A stretch of DNA of 64,000 nucleotides from positions 10,059,888 through 10,123,887 of the forward strand of contig OZ025281.1 of the NCBI GenBank assembly GCA_964019165.1, read 5' to 3'. The position numbers were made by a program, and so were the translations under genes. Within the stretch, counting starts at the first letter, position 1, and the number at the start of each line of letters is the position of its first letter. The notes below the pieces were generated by a model. The model was not told the origin of the DNA. It was given only the letters and a program-made list of their open reading frames with translations, and ran no database searches. Origin of the DNA: Mastigias papua (taxonomy: Eukaryota > Cnidaria > Scyphozoa > Rhizostomeae > Mastigiidae). Shown in pieces: positions 48,901 through 58,573 of this stretch.

Positions 48901-51900
48901 TAACATTGTTAAACTAAATAAAGCTGCAAGAAGAGATTTTTTCGAAGCTTAGACCCTGCAACCATCTGTAGTGATAAACGCTTCTGGAAAACTTTTAAGG
49001 CACTATTTTCTAACAAATCATCTAACACGCAAGAGAAGATCATTCTTGTTGAAAATGGTTTTAGAATCATTTATGACAAACAAATAGCAGAATGTTTTAA
49101 CGAGTACTTCGTCAATATCATCACTACATTACCCATAAAGTTACCTGTTATCCCTCTACCTTATGTCCCTTTGAAGGACCCGTTTTGAACGCCATCAAAA
49201 AATATGACAACCATTCAAGTGTAGTGTTAATTAGAAATAATGCTGAAAATGACGAGGGGTTTAAGCTTTATCCTGTTAATCCTAATGATGTCTGGAACGA
49301 AATTGGTAAGCTAAACAATTCGAAGAACACTAATGGATGTATTTCAGTCTACATCCAAAAATTACTATCAGATATATGTCTCATAGAAAGAACTAATTAT
49401 GTTTTGAACAAAATGCTAATTACTAATGAATTCCCGACCCTCTCAAGGCCGTCGACGTATCATCGGTAAATAACAGTTGAGGATCCACTTGTAAAGTAAA
49501 TTATAGGCGAACTAGTGTAGAGACAGCAATGTCCAAAGTCTTCGAGCGGTTGATGGCTAAACAGACCAATTCTTTTGTGACAACCAAAATATCAAATTTG
49601 TTATGTGCCTTTAGAAAAGGACACAATGCACAGCATGCCCGTAATTCGGCTAGTTGAATCGATTCGTAAGACATTAGATAAAAAAGGTGCTGCTGGTATC
49701 ATTTTCATGGGCTTATCAAAGGCATTCGATTGTATGCCACACGATCTTATTACCAAGAAAAAAGCATATGTTTTTGGTCTACAAGGTCTCAGATTAATAG
49801 TAAACTATCTCTCAGATACAAAATTGCCAAAAATGATGTAAATCGCACCCATGAGAGCGCTGCGTATTCTTTACAATGAATTTACATCGCAAGTAGTTAA
49901 TGTAGATATGGCCAAGTACTGTATACTGTACTCCAGTAGTTTTAAAGTTTCATTGTAGCATAGTTGCCAAAGATCTTTTCAAAGTTTCCATAAAGCCATC
50001 TGTTCGCGCTCTAGAGGGTTTGAATGTCCAATGAAACATATACTGCTAAGCTTTGTTAGGGTTCCTTATGCAATTTATCAAATAATCCATTAGGTGTAGA
50101 GGCTAAGCCGAAAGAAACTCTACCGGACAAAATAGGGAATTTTGACTTGACGGAAATTGTTGTTAAATGAAACTTTTCTACTTCGATAGATTAGTAAATT
50201 TTCTGCGATTGAGTGAAATGTTGCAATTGTTAGGACAATACTTGCGCAAAAGCTCATTGTTATATTTGTGATTAAAATTTTGAATGACAGTCGCTCCCCA
50301 TCTCTGTCTCCCAATTGCTTCCGAACTTCTGGTAGATCAGTGCACGCACAGACGTCAGTCTGACTGCCAAAAGCCTATAGAAAAACCCCACTTTAATTAA
50401 TACAGACCCTGGAAAACAATTAATGTACACAAGAGATCACGTTATGCTTATTCTTACACTATGAAAAAGTCAACGATGGTAGTAATCTTGTTGGTTATAA
50501 GCTGGGCAAAGCGTTAATTTTTTTGTGTGGTCCATCCTCAGCAGGACCCACAGTTTTGGCTCAGGTACATCACTGAACCCCAGTGATCAATATCACCGTG
50601 TTACATTTCAATATCAATCATAAAATCATTTTTCTTCATCATTCCAATAGGAAAGTGAAAAGTCATTGCGGAATGAAGTGGCTGTGGATTGCTTATTGGA
50701 CGAAATAGCTGTGGATTGCTTATTGGACGTAATGGCTGTGTATTGCTTATATGGTAGCAAAAGAGAGGAGTTAAGGGAAAATTAATGCATAAACTCTTGG
50801 ACTATAGGAGTGAAGAATTTTCATAAATCCCAAGGCCTCTACGTTGAGATTTGGTTGAGTTATATTTTGTTGCTTCAGTGTTGATCTTAGTAAGAGCAAA
50901 GCTTTTCTAATGCACGGCGTGCAACTACGGAAGGGCTGGTGTTCCAGACCTCTGCTCTGTTCTTTCAAAAGCATAAAAGTGCCCTTTCTCCAGGGATGGT
51001 TTGGAACTATTTATTGAATTCAGCTGAATAGATTTAATTATAGTTACCTTAAGACTTGAAATGAAAGTAACGAAATCTTGAAAAGTTCTTGGTTTCTAAA
51101 TCAGGCCCGTAGCCAATTGAAGTTTGACTAATTGCCCATACATAAATGGTGTATTCTAACAATTTTTGAATCATCTTCGCATTCATCAGATTAGGCTCAC
51201 TTGCAAGCAGATTGCAACTTTTAATCGCATCACTTACTTTTGATAATATTTCTGCGTTTGGGAGAGTTCATTTCCCTCAACGCGCTTCAGTGAAAACAAT
51301 CAGAGACTTGCTTATCTCTCTCGCCACGCGAACATTCTAATACATGAAATAATATCTAGCATTGCCCCTTACTCTGTGGAAGCATAAGCGGCGAGAGTTT
51401 GGAACCTAATTTCTTCGTCCATTACGTTGACTTTTTCCTCGTGTTGAAAATTCATTGATGTCTCACAGGTCCGCAGGAAGGTGATCCGGATTGGGGGGCA
51501 CTATCATGTTATGAGAAAAAACAGCTATTTACCCTACCACTACCTACAGGTATGATGTTTAACTAAATTTGCTTTCATTTTCATCAATCAGCTATGGAGC
51601 CATTGCAGGATGGAGAATTCAGCCGGAATAGCTTTCAAGATACTTTCTACTGTTTATTTTACTTTTCCTTGTAAAGTTTACGTGGGTCCACTATTGAAAA
51701 CTATAATACTTAGTCAAATTGCAGTCTGGCAGATACCTTTTTGTGTGAGACTCGAGTTGTGACAAAACTTTTCTGTCACGTCTGACCCATCCATGCTGGT
51801 TCCTACTATGTGACTAAAGGACGCATTGAGCATTGCCACAATTGCCCCTAGGGGCTCTTAGCAAACTGATAATCGGCACAAGTGGGGTAATTGTGAGCCA

Positions 51901-52250
51901 CTTTCCATAAGAAATTCCCTTAGCTACGGCTTATCCTAAGTCTGAAAAATATTACTAAAAGCTGTATTCGATAGGGGGAATTTGTGCGAATGGGACCCCT
52001 ACCCTCAAAAATTAGTAGCTGTGCACCAGAATGCTATACATTTTCATAGGATATACATTAATTTCGTATTAGCTTTCATACTAAGCTACCAATGCATTTT
52101 CTATTATTTCTTTTCAACTTCTGTCAAGCCAAGCTCCAGAGAATAGATCATAGGGGTAGTGAAGATGATTTTGAAGAAAATTGCCTTTTGCAATGGCTGT
52201 GCAAATGCAGCAATATTCAAACCGCAAAATATATATTCTTCCAATCCTAA
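33924..52250 (+). CDS. Six-exon gene, small glycine-zipper-like hydrophobic protein (unrecognised family)
   Basis: Predicted exons are 33924-33963, 38780-38911, 43428-43553, 47134-47166, 51469-51549 and 52129-52250. They join into one open frame (177 residues plus stop). All five introns are phase 1 with GT-AG ends (GTAAGT, GTAATC, GTATGA, GTAATA, GTATGA donors). Residues 1-13 are polar (starts MSGHSDP). Residues 14-58 are mixed (LLPAAGQS). Residues 59-100 hold a Gly/Ala-rich hydrophobic stretch, TGSVIGG-x4-LAFG...VPLG, long enough for one or two membrane passes and with GxxxG-like spacing. Exon 4 gives [10 protein letters not shown], exon 5 gives [11 protein letters not shown], and exon 6 is acidic ([20 protein letters not shown]). 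There is no signal peptide. Copy A supports the structure by keeping exon lengths and phase. The hydrophobic exon recalls IFI6/IFI27-like proteins, but I see no family signature. Start choice: the ATG is conserved in both copies. Confidence 0.55.
34450..35200 (+). pseudogene. Non-LTR retrotransposon RT C-terminal fragment
   Basis: Joined frames give [30 protein letters not shown] (34510-34565, the post-palm YLGxxF motif), [21 protein letters not shown] (34700-34780), then SSPNKEY-like, WKSTNYGG and [12 protein letters not shown] near 34905-35108. It ends in an LPSQ-like block near 35165. Many stops and frame changes. The order of motifs is that of the region after the palm of a non-LTR reverse transcriptase. 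The clade is not certain. Confidence 0.7.
35480..36300 (-). pseudogene. Non-LTR retrotransposon RT palm and thumb fragment
   Basis: On the minus strand, 36286-36275 encodes the catalytic YMDD in the context [12 protein letters not shown]. Then come [19 protein letters not shown] (36205-36150), [14 protein letters not shown] and [15 protein letters not shown] (about 36070-36020). A degraded tail continues to about 35480 with a [13 protein letters not shown] basic block near 35630. It is a typical non-LTR reverse transcriptase without its N-terminal half and with stops. It lies tail-to-tail with the plus-strand fragment at 34450-35200. Confidence 0.8.
36350..38779. other. Intron 1 of copy B, right part
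   Basis: No supported gene or element. Imperfect AAGTGTAAAT and TTATAAG repetition lies at 36350-36425. Open frames of 60-100 codons here show no motif. Confidence 0.45.
38912..41860. other. Intron 2 of copy B, left part
   Basis: 40850-41290 aligns with 16340-16660 of copy A. The long minus-strand frames at 40844-41230 and 41166-41696 fall in this shared block. They are not conserved as frames between the copies and show no domain, so they are not called as genes. Nothing recognisable was seen at 39280-40800. Confidence 0.45.
41890..42400 (+). pseudogene. Copia RNase H C-terminus and 3' flank
   Basis: The open frame at 41890-42174 contains [31 protein letters not shown] and SFEKL. This is the end of Copia RNase H (HIDIRYHFVRE...ADIxTKxLP) with the first part replaced by other sequence (its start reads [10 protein letters not shown]). 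The expected C-terminal LGIQNIE-like end follows after a frameshift near 42155. A purine-rich tract (AGCATTAGAGGAATGATAATG, near 42265) may be the polypurine tract before a 3' LTR. It is separate from the Copia gag/integrase pieces further right. Confidence 0.75.
42851..43126. mobile_element. MITE of the GGAACAC family, copy 2
   Basis: The ends are CAATCACTGCCAAACGTCTT followed by GGAACAC, and the inverted GGTGTTCCAATGACTTTTGG ending AAGTGATTG. Flanking TA lies at 42849-42850 and 43127-43128. Length is 276 bp. The interior shares long stretches with the copy at 54626-54897, including CTCAACATxGTTTTxAGGG and AGCAACT. A Tc1/mariner-type origin fits the TA duplication. There is no coding capacity. 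Confidence 0.9.
44004..44290. mobile_element. Left half of a Tigger/pogo-like element
   Basis: It starts after TA at 44002 with CAGTCAAATTCGCGTAAGTC and follows the left part of the element at 18936 (TTTACAAGT, CCTATACTTT, TAAGTCGGATATTTGC, TTTTGATGTCAATAGAGCTG). The right half and the second inverted end are missing; unrelated sequence begins near 44290. Confidence 0.85.
44450..45860 (-). pseudogene. Penelope-like element: reverse transcriptase plus GIY-YIG domain
   Basis: Read on the minus strand in order: GLPKIHQ near 45770; [13 protein letters not shown] near 45690; [20 protein letters not shown] (about 45568-45510); [17 protein letters not shown] (about 45385-45335); the catalytic YIDD at 45260-45249 in the context [30 protein letters not shown] and [15 protein letters not shown] at 45206-45040; and a linker to about 44760. 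A GIY-YIG-like nuclease segment with [20 protein letters not shown] follows at about 44660-44580. Key RT motifs are intact, but stops, for example near 45212 and at about 44990, break the frame, and the N-terminus is missing. It is one of the better-preserved retroelement copies here. Confidence 0.9.
45921..45984 (+). other. Exon-like block, copy B member
   Basis: It is preceded by a pyrimidine-rich tract and ACAG (45917-45920) and followed by GTGAAC. It encodes [20 protein letters not shown]. It resembles 18801-18842 in copy A, but there it lies after exon 4, while here it lies before exon 4. Its length (64 nt) and phase would break the frame of the six-exon model, so it is either an alternative exon or a displaced relic. 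Confidence 0.35.
46004..46460. repeat. Probable TIR-type repeat with CCGTAAAATCCC end
   Basis: ACCGTAAAATCCCGAACATA at 46006-46025, followed by GGGGGCTTATATTCCGAACG, and a mirrored-looking GGTTCATATTCGGACGG near 46420, suggest a decayed DNA element. A clean right end was not found. Confidence 0.35.
47170..47950. other. Intron sequence, possible retroelement debris
   Basis: A plus-strand frame at 47620-47715 ([12 protein letters not shown]) faintly resembles the end of a non-LTR endonuclease domain, but it is too short to call. Nothing else was identified. Confidence 0.35.
47985..48855 (+). pseudogene. Non-LTR retrotransposon, thumb and C-terminal half
   Basis: 47985-48290 reads [40 protein letters not shown] and [12 protein letters not shown]. 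After one stop, [14 protein letters not shown] continues, then at 48405-48840 [50 protein letters not shown] and [20 protein letters not shown]. This is the standard post-palm region of a Jockey/CR1-like reverse transcriptase. Palm and fingers are absent on its left. It joins directly to the N-terminal half of a similar element at about 48855. Confidence 0.9.
48855..49845 (+). pseudogene. Non-LTR retrotransposon, linker to palm
   Basis: In order: [55 protein letters not shown] (48925-49120); at 49185-49400 [11 protein letters not shown] and [19 protein letters not shown]; then, frameshifted, [11 protein letters not shown] and [11 protein letters not shown] near 49530-49630. The palm start [18 protein letters not shown] (about 49692-49750) has Gly where the catalytic Asp of FxDLSKAFD belongs. 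It stops after VNYLSD at about 49841. The second catalytic motif and everything after it are missing. Confidence 0.9.
50110..50650. other. Duplicated non-coding block, copy B
   Basis: Counterpart of about 20490-21030. It contains the shared GGTCCATCCTCAGCAGGACC and CATCACTGAACCCCAGTGAT. No gene was seen. Confidence 0.55.
50672..50752 (+). repeat. 27-bp (nine-codon) minisatellite, three units
   Basis: Counterpart of 21059-21166 with three units ([13 protein letters not shown]). The downstream frame [10 protein letters not shown] ends at the same stop position (50783-50785). Unit number differs between the copies while the frame stays open in both. Confidence 0.75.
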
Positions 52251-52720
52251 AATATATGTATTCAGTTCTATCATAAACTTAAGTATTTGATTCAATCCTA
52301 AAATATATCTATTAAGTTCAATCATAAAACTGATGTATTTAATTCACTCTTAAAATATACCTTCAATTCAATCCTACAATATATCTATTAAATTCAATCA
52401 TAAAACTGATGTATTTAATTTACTCTTAAAATATACCTTCAATTCAATCCTAAAATATTTGTATTCAGTTCTATCATAAACTTAAGTATTTAATTCAATC
52501 CTAAAATATATCTATTAAGTTGAATCATAAAACTGATGCATTTAATTCACTCATAAAATATGCCTTCAATTCAATCTTAAAATATATCTATTAAGTTCAA
52601 TCATAAAACTGATGTATTTAATTCACTCTTACAATATACTTTCAATTCAATCCTAAAATATATGCATGCAACCCAACTGTAAAGTACATATTCAATCCAA
52701 TCCTGAATACATTCAATCTC
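52236..52720. repeat. About 25-bp minisatellite with three-unit higher-order period
   Basis: Tandem units of 24-26 bp of the types TCAATCCTAAAATATATCTA, TCAATCATAAAACTGATGTA and TCACTCTTAAAATATACCTT cycle in that order, giving a period of about 76 bp repeated about five times with local variation. Copy A at 22620-22710 has only a few degenerate units. The array begins inside the last exon of the predicted gene and supplies its stop codon. Confidence 0.9.
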
Positions 52721-53740
52721 AATGGCAACAAGCACGGAAAAACACGTGGTTACCAGAAATTGGGCAACAGTCAAGCCGCTGCTACGGAAGAAGAGAGTGA
52801 GTTGCGTATGAAGAACATAACAAGGAATACTGAAAATAAAGAAATCAGTTTCACCATAACAGAACATAACGATCTACTAGACTAGAAGACCAGAAGAACG
52901 AAGTTAAACAATGGATTCTCCTTGAGGAAACGGGAGAGTGGGAAGGTTATGAAAAGGTTTTAGTCCACGAAGCAGTTTCATGTGAGTTGATCTTCGAGAT
53001 TCAACATGTGGAATGAAATAAGTTGACGATTTAGCGAAATAAAAAATAAGGATTATCTAAGGAGCTTTATCAGTGTGTATGAAAGGTACAAGAACAGCCA
53101 TTATTACAAAGAACATTTGTGAGGGCAATGCTTCTGTAAAGCCATGCAAATGGAAGTTTAATAAAATAACATGATAATTTACATTAAAATGAGTCACTCA
53201 TCTACAACTGTCCCAGGACGTATAAAATGTAGTTCAAAATGAAAAGGACCGGTTCGCCAAATTTGCTTCTATTGTTATACGGCCTCAAACATTCTGGCTT
53301 CACAAGCATTGAGATAGCACCAATTCTTCACCATTTTTTGTCATGCTGCTTTCCAAAAGTCAATGCCCAATCATTTAATGTCACTCCTTTAGTACAATCC
53401 TTACTTTGTCTGTCAAAATACCTCATTCCTATTATGAAGGTAGTTTCGCTTCACAGGTGAGAAAATGAAGAATACTTTTTGCTTAACTAAGGTGAATGGA
53501 CTATCAAATTTACTGAACCTCTAGAGAGATGTGATCTAAAATGCACTAAGACAATGGCACAGGATAGTTAATAAAAGGCTTGAACGTAGTTAAACACTCT
53601 AGGACTTACCATCGAATGTTCCTGATTTTTCTTTGTAACTATCACGTCCAGTTCTAGAAGTTTCTTGAACAACTTTCTCTATAAATATTTTCTAGCAAGT
53701 TCCCCTAAAATTGTACTAATGTAATAACTGTTAACTCTTC
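52720..53740. other. 3' flank of copy B gene
   Basis: It aligns with 22690-23740. An AATAAA at about 52835-52840 could serve the gene as a polyadenylation signal. No other feature was seen. Confidence 0.4.
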
Positions 53741-53909
53741 TTGTATTTCGGTAGTTTCATACCTTAAGTATGTTAAGTAAAACCATATTTTTACACATAA
53801 AAACACTTACATCATTTCATCCTCATGCTTGAACTGATGTAAGTGTTTTTGTGTGTAAAAATATTGTTTTTTCTTAACATACTTAAGGTATGAAACTACC
53901 GAAATACAA
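53741..53909. mobile_element. 169-bp near-perfect hairpin (foldback/MITE)
   Basis: The left arm TTGTATTTCGGTAGTTTCAT is mirrored by ATGAAACTACCGAAATACAA, and complementarity continues almost to the centre near 53825 with few mismatches (TTAAG, TATTTTTACACA, AAAACACTTACATCA). Together with about 65 bp to its right it is absent from copy A. TTAACTCTTCT occurs on both sides (53731-53741 and about 53972-53982), which suggests an 11-bp duplication around the whole insert. Confidence 0.85.
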
Positions 53910-54625
53910 TCTGAGTCACAGCACACGGGATCTAATTCATTCACTTGCAAAAAGCACATGTGAACGGAAATATTAACTCTTCTGTTCAGTTGCAAATATC
54001 TTCAGAAAGACAACGAGTTGTATTCGGTAGGTTATAGGCTATGGATTCATCCCTACATAACTGAATTCATTGAGAAGTAACAGGCCTACACCAATCGAAA
54101 ACAGCCATCTTGAATTTGCAGTTCACAGGATTTGGCGAGTGTTACCACGGAATAACAGCATAGTGAAGTCAAGCTCTGAATTAGGTATCCGGATGAAAAT
54201 GGGTATGGAAGCAACCAAGATTCTCATAAAGTCGATGCATGAATCACATCGTGTAGCCTGGAAGGTACAATGTAAAATGGCACTAATTCGAGAAGGATTG
54301 TAGAACATTGTACATTAGACTGAAGCAGCTCCAACTCAGTCAAGTGACAATGGAGCAGCGGTTGCAAACTACGAGTTACGGACAGATCACTCTTTGCAAG
54401 TTATCAGTATCATTTTATCACTGGACATTCCCTCGTGTATTTACTTGATCCAGATACAGACGGTCCATTACAAGTTTGGAAGAGTCTAGCCCATCAGTTC
54501 TAAAAGAAATCTTGGGCCAATCAAATAGCGTTGCAAAGAAACGTGTACGCACTACAAATGTTGTAAGGGAAGTCAATGAAATCTCATATCAAAACAATGA
54601 CTTACAACATTGAAAAACAAAAGTA

Positions 54626-54897
54626 CAATCAGTGCCAGAAGTCTTGGAACACTCACATTACTTTTTGACTCATAGAGCAAACTCCCCCTCTCCCTCCTCA
54701 GAACAATGTTGAATTATTCAGGGGTTACTCGCAGCAAACACGTTGCTCTCAACTGGCACTCTAGCAACTAACCTTCTACCTCAACATAGTTTTAAGGGTG
54801 GATAGGATCAGTAGCTGTCAAATTTGACCGGAAATTTACTATTGTCAAATATACTTCATTATTCAATAGGTGTTCCAAGGACTTTTGGCAGTGATTG
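54626..54897. mobile_element. MITE of the GGAACAC family, copy 3
   Basis: The ends are CAATCAGTGCCAGAAGTCTT followed by GGAACAC, and the inverted GGTGTTCCAAGGACTTTTGG ending CAGTGATTG. TA lies at 54624-54625 and 54898-54899. Copy A has the empty site as one TA at 26630-26631 (AAAAGTAGATATT), which proves both ends and the 2-bp duplication. Length is 272 bp. Confidence 0.95.
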
Positions 54898-56212
54898 TAG
54901 ATATTTTATGAGCTTGCGATTGCTGGTTACCCCTTCGATGACGAGAGTAAAATGGTTCATTTGTCAACAAGTTGACATGTGACATGTTGGTAATAGCACT
55001 TGAGGCCAGACCAGAAGTACCGAAGGTCGATATTGTAACCAAGCGATCACCACACGAAGAAACAAAACAGAAGGACGCACTGAGGATGTAGCAGAAAATG
55101 GAAGCATTGACATCAAAGTACCACAGCAGGAGAGGGCCGCAATTCAATCATTCTGGAAGGTACAGATACACCAACAGAGAATGCTATCAACTCACAACAG
55201 GTACATTAAAAGCAAACAGAGCTGAAGTTAAAGAAGATACCGGCAAGACAAAAGGCTTATGTAGTAGGAAAGGAATCTGACAAAGATGCAATTGAGTTGG
55301 TTGTAGAGCATGCATTGACATCATCAGAAACCTTGATCAATTGGATAGTGGATTCCGGAGTAACTTGCCACATGCGCTACGAGCAAGATGTATTTGTTGA
55401 CATCGCAAAACTTGCAGAACAGCAGAAGATTACGGTTAAAGATGAATATTCAGTAGAAGTTGGCTGAAAACAAGCAGTAGAGTTATTCATGAAAGTATTT
55501 GGTGATGAAATCAAGCGTTGTTGATTCTCTGGAGATTTATACGTACCAAATCTGTCTTGCAACCTATTAAGCGAGTCAAGAGCACCAAAATCTTGCTAAG
55601 CATTCGAGTTTGGTAAGTCAAGTACATAATCTCTACTATATAAATTGTGTCCAGCGAGGAACAACAGCGAACGAAGTTGCAATGTGCAGAAAAGAAGACA
55701 CACAGGAAGCTATCTGGCACCGAAGTTCATCTAGGAGTGAAGAACTTGAAAAGACTGGTAAAAGATTGTAAGGTAGAAGGATTTTACTATCATTTATCGA
55801 AAAACTTAAAAGTTTGTGAGCCATGTATTAGTGGGAAGTAGCATCAAGCACCTTTTCCGAAGACAGGGGGAGTGCGATTAGATTAGCTACTTGGGGTGGT
55901 GCAAAACAACGCATGTGGGGCTATTGAAGAAAACTCACTCAATGGAGCTCAATACTATAGCACTTTCATTGATAAAAAAATCAAGAAATATGTGAGTGTA
56001 CATGGTGAAACATAGAAGTGAATCATTCCAGACGTTTACGGAATGGCAAGCAATGGTCAAACATTCTCTTGAATACATTTTGCCTGTCGTGTTTTGTCTG
56101 GTTTGGGGTGGAAAGTCTTTTGTTCTTGTTGTTTTTGTAGAAGCTGCTCTATGGATTGATTTCATTTGTGTATTCATCAGTTCGTATTTAATTAAGAGTT
56201 CACTCAAGGGTC

Positions 56213-58172
56213 ATGGCGTTTTGTGACGGCGATGATGTCGACTTTGAACATATCCGACGTTTGAAGCAAACCAGGGCGAATGGAAAACGAGAGCTGACGA
56301 AGGCTGGTAACCGTGTTGAAGCTGCTCTTACTGTTGGTCAAACCCTGGATGATGTCAATGCTGCAGATGACAGGCTCGTAGAAGCATTTCAAATTTTCAA
56401 ATTGGCCTGTGATAGTTACAAGGCTATGTACGTTGGCGAGGCTGATACTGAAGAATTCATGGCATATATGCATGAAGCTGAGACAAAATTTAATGACACC
56501 AGAAGAAGAGTATCTGAATTCATTCAGACTGCTGGAAATTATTCATCATTTCGAGAAAATGATATTGGCCCAAAGATTCGGTAAGTGAAATCAAGTCACG
56601 AACTTCCAACTCTCTCGTTTCTTCAGGAAGCTCCAAAAGCTAAAAGAAGTCTGGGAAACATGTACTTCAGGACATGATGTTGAAGAATGCAACAATAAAA
56701 GCATCTCTGCTTGTTGAGGCGTCCATGTTAGAAGAGTGTCATGATATTGCCCAGGAGGAGTTGCGATTAAGTCAAAGGAAGAAGGGGCTGACATTGGACA
56801 CGAAACTTATAAAGCTTGAAGCTGAAGAAAGAATCTTTAAAGAATTTGCCATGGCAAATGGATCACAAGGTCATATGTTTGATGAATCACAGAGAAAGAC
56901 ACCGATTGAGGCTATATTTCAGCAGAAGACAACGCAGTCCAGAACACGTCATAGGAGGGACAGATCAGTGGATTCATTTGTATCAAATCAACGTATTAAA
57001 AATCGAAGTGTATTCAATCCAGAAGCACAAAGGAAGTGTACAGCTATCACAGGTGAGCAATTAATTCAATCTTCTTCAGACTGTGTTGATTTTCCAAGAC
57101 CACATCGCTCTTTAAACCCTTATGCTTCCAATTGGAATCCAGCACAAGGAAACCCTAATGGTGGAATACGTATCAATACAACTGTAAGAGGTGAAGAATG
57201 CCTTGATACAATGAAGAAGTTGACAATTGCTGCGCTACTTCCAAAGTCAAAATTACGTGTGTTTGATGGTAATCCATTAAAGTACTTACTTTTCAATCGC
57301 TCCTTTGAGAACAACGTTGAAAAAGATACTTGTGATTTCAGTAGACGTTTGCAGCTATTGATACAGTTCTGCACAAGCAAAGTAAGAAGAGCTATAGAAG
57401 GATGCATCCTCCTCCAACCTCAAGAAGGGTACATGAAGGCAAAAACATCCTGGCTGAACGTTTTGGTGATGCGTACGCTGTATCAAACTCATGGCTGAAA
57501 AAAGTTTCTTGTGGCCCTGTGATAAAGCCTGGTGACCGTGAAGGATTGCTAGAGTTAGCTGATGATCTTGAGAATTATGAAATGACGTTGACAGCAGCTG
57601 GCAGAATGACGCAATTGAACAATGAAGATTTTAGAGAGATTTCCTAACTTTGTGAAGTCTCGTTGGCAATCTCGTGTGCAAGAAATTAGAGCACTTGAAA
57701 GGGAACCTACGGTTGAAGATGTGCGGCGTTTGATCAGGATGATATCATAGGAGAAGAATAACCCTGTGTTTGGTGCCATCATGGACAATGTGAACAGAGA
57801 GCACTCTCTACACAATAGCAGAAACAGAAGACCGAATGCAGTGGGTGTGCAGCCAAACTTGAATTCAGTGTTCAGACAAGTGACAGAAAATCAAACCTCA
57901 CTTCAACAAATGTACAATGCTATTTTTGCGGAAAGAATCATAAGGAAGCAAACTGTGAAGACTTCAAAAAGAAAACTGGTGAGGAAAAATTCAATTTTAT
58001 TCGTTATAAAAAACTCTGCGACAATTGTCTGTCATCTTTTCATTTTGTCGCTGGATGCAAACAAAAGAATGCTTGCACAGTTCCAGGTTGTAATCTCCAT
58101 CGCAAGCATCTCACATCCATACATGACACAGTAATAGCATATGAACAGAGGCGTAAGGATGAATGGAGGAAG
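56213..58172 (+). pseudogene. BEL/Pao Gag with DUF1759-type capsid and zinc knuckle
   Basis: It starts MAFCDGDDVDFEHIRRLKQT and continues alpha-helical to 56584 (EFMAYMHEAETKFNDTRRR). It shifts frame around 56590-56670. The frame 56674-57498 carries a coiled-coil-like EEERI/KxEAEERIFKEFAM stretch and then the DUF1759 signature LPKSKLRVFDGNPLKYLLF...RAIEGC near 57235-57400. Another frameshift leads through 57402-57647 and 57766-57960. The end has a perfect CX2CX4HX4C knuckle at 58017-58058 and the following CTVPGCNLHRKH block typical of BEL Gag. Three or more frameshifts make it inactive. The frame continues across the solo LTR insertion into the protease. Confidence 0.85.
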
Positions 58173-58566
58173 TGTTCTGTTGTTACTATTGCATTGTCTT
58201 GTTCGTTCTTTTAACGTTTAGATGACGTAGTATGTATTGTAATTGGCTATATTTGTGGTTGCCTAGGAACGGAGAAGGAGGGTTGTTTTTGGAGTAAGCA
58301 TGGAGGTGAGAGTTATGGGAAAGGAATTACACTTGGAGTTTTAGAATTTATGTGAACTGAGAACAATTATTGGTTTAGAAGTTGGGATTCGCTTTTGGAT
58401 ACATTTATGCTGTTGCTGTTACTACTAATCTACTGCTGTACATACTTATAAATATAATATCTAATTGTTTTGTTCTGTTGTATTGGCCTATTTGTTACTG
58501 TGTACGCTTCGCTCGGGATTCGGATCGCACCTAACTTTTAACAAAGGATAAATAACACACACAACA
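58173..58566. mobile_element. 394-bp solo LTR inside the BEL/Pao element
   Basis: It starts TGTTCTGTTG and ends CACACAACA (TGTT...AACA). GAAG lies directly on both sides (58169-58172 and 58567-58570) as a 4-bp target duplication. If the insert and one GAAG are taken out, the Gag frame reads on without shift into the protease. Inside are a TATAAATATAATA box near 58447 and an ATAAATAA near the right end. No internal retroelement genes are present, so it is a solo LTR left by recombination between LTRs. The family is not assigned. Confidence 0.92.
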
Positions 58567-58573
58567 GAAGCAT

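Noticed and set aside
56590..56640. Possible intron (GTAAGT...TTCAG) inside the BEL gag
   Set aside because: Splice-like ends exist, but the segment itself aligns in another frame to ordinary Gag linker sequence, so a frameshift explains it better.
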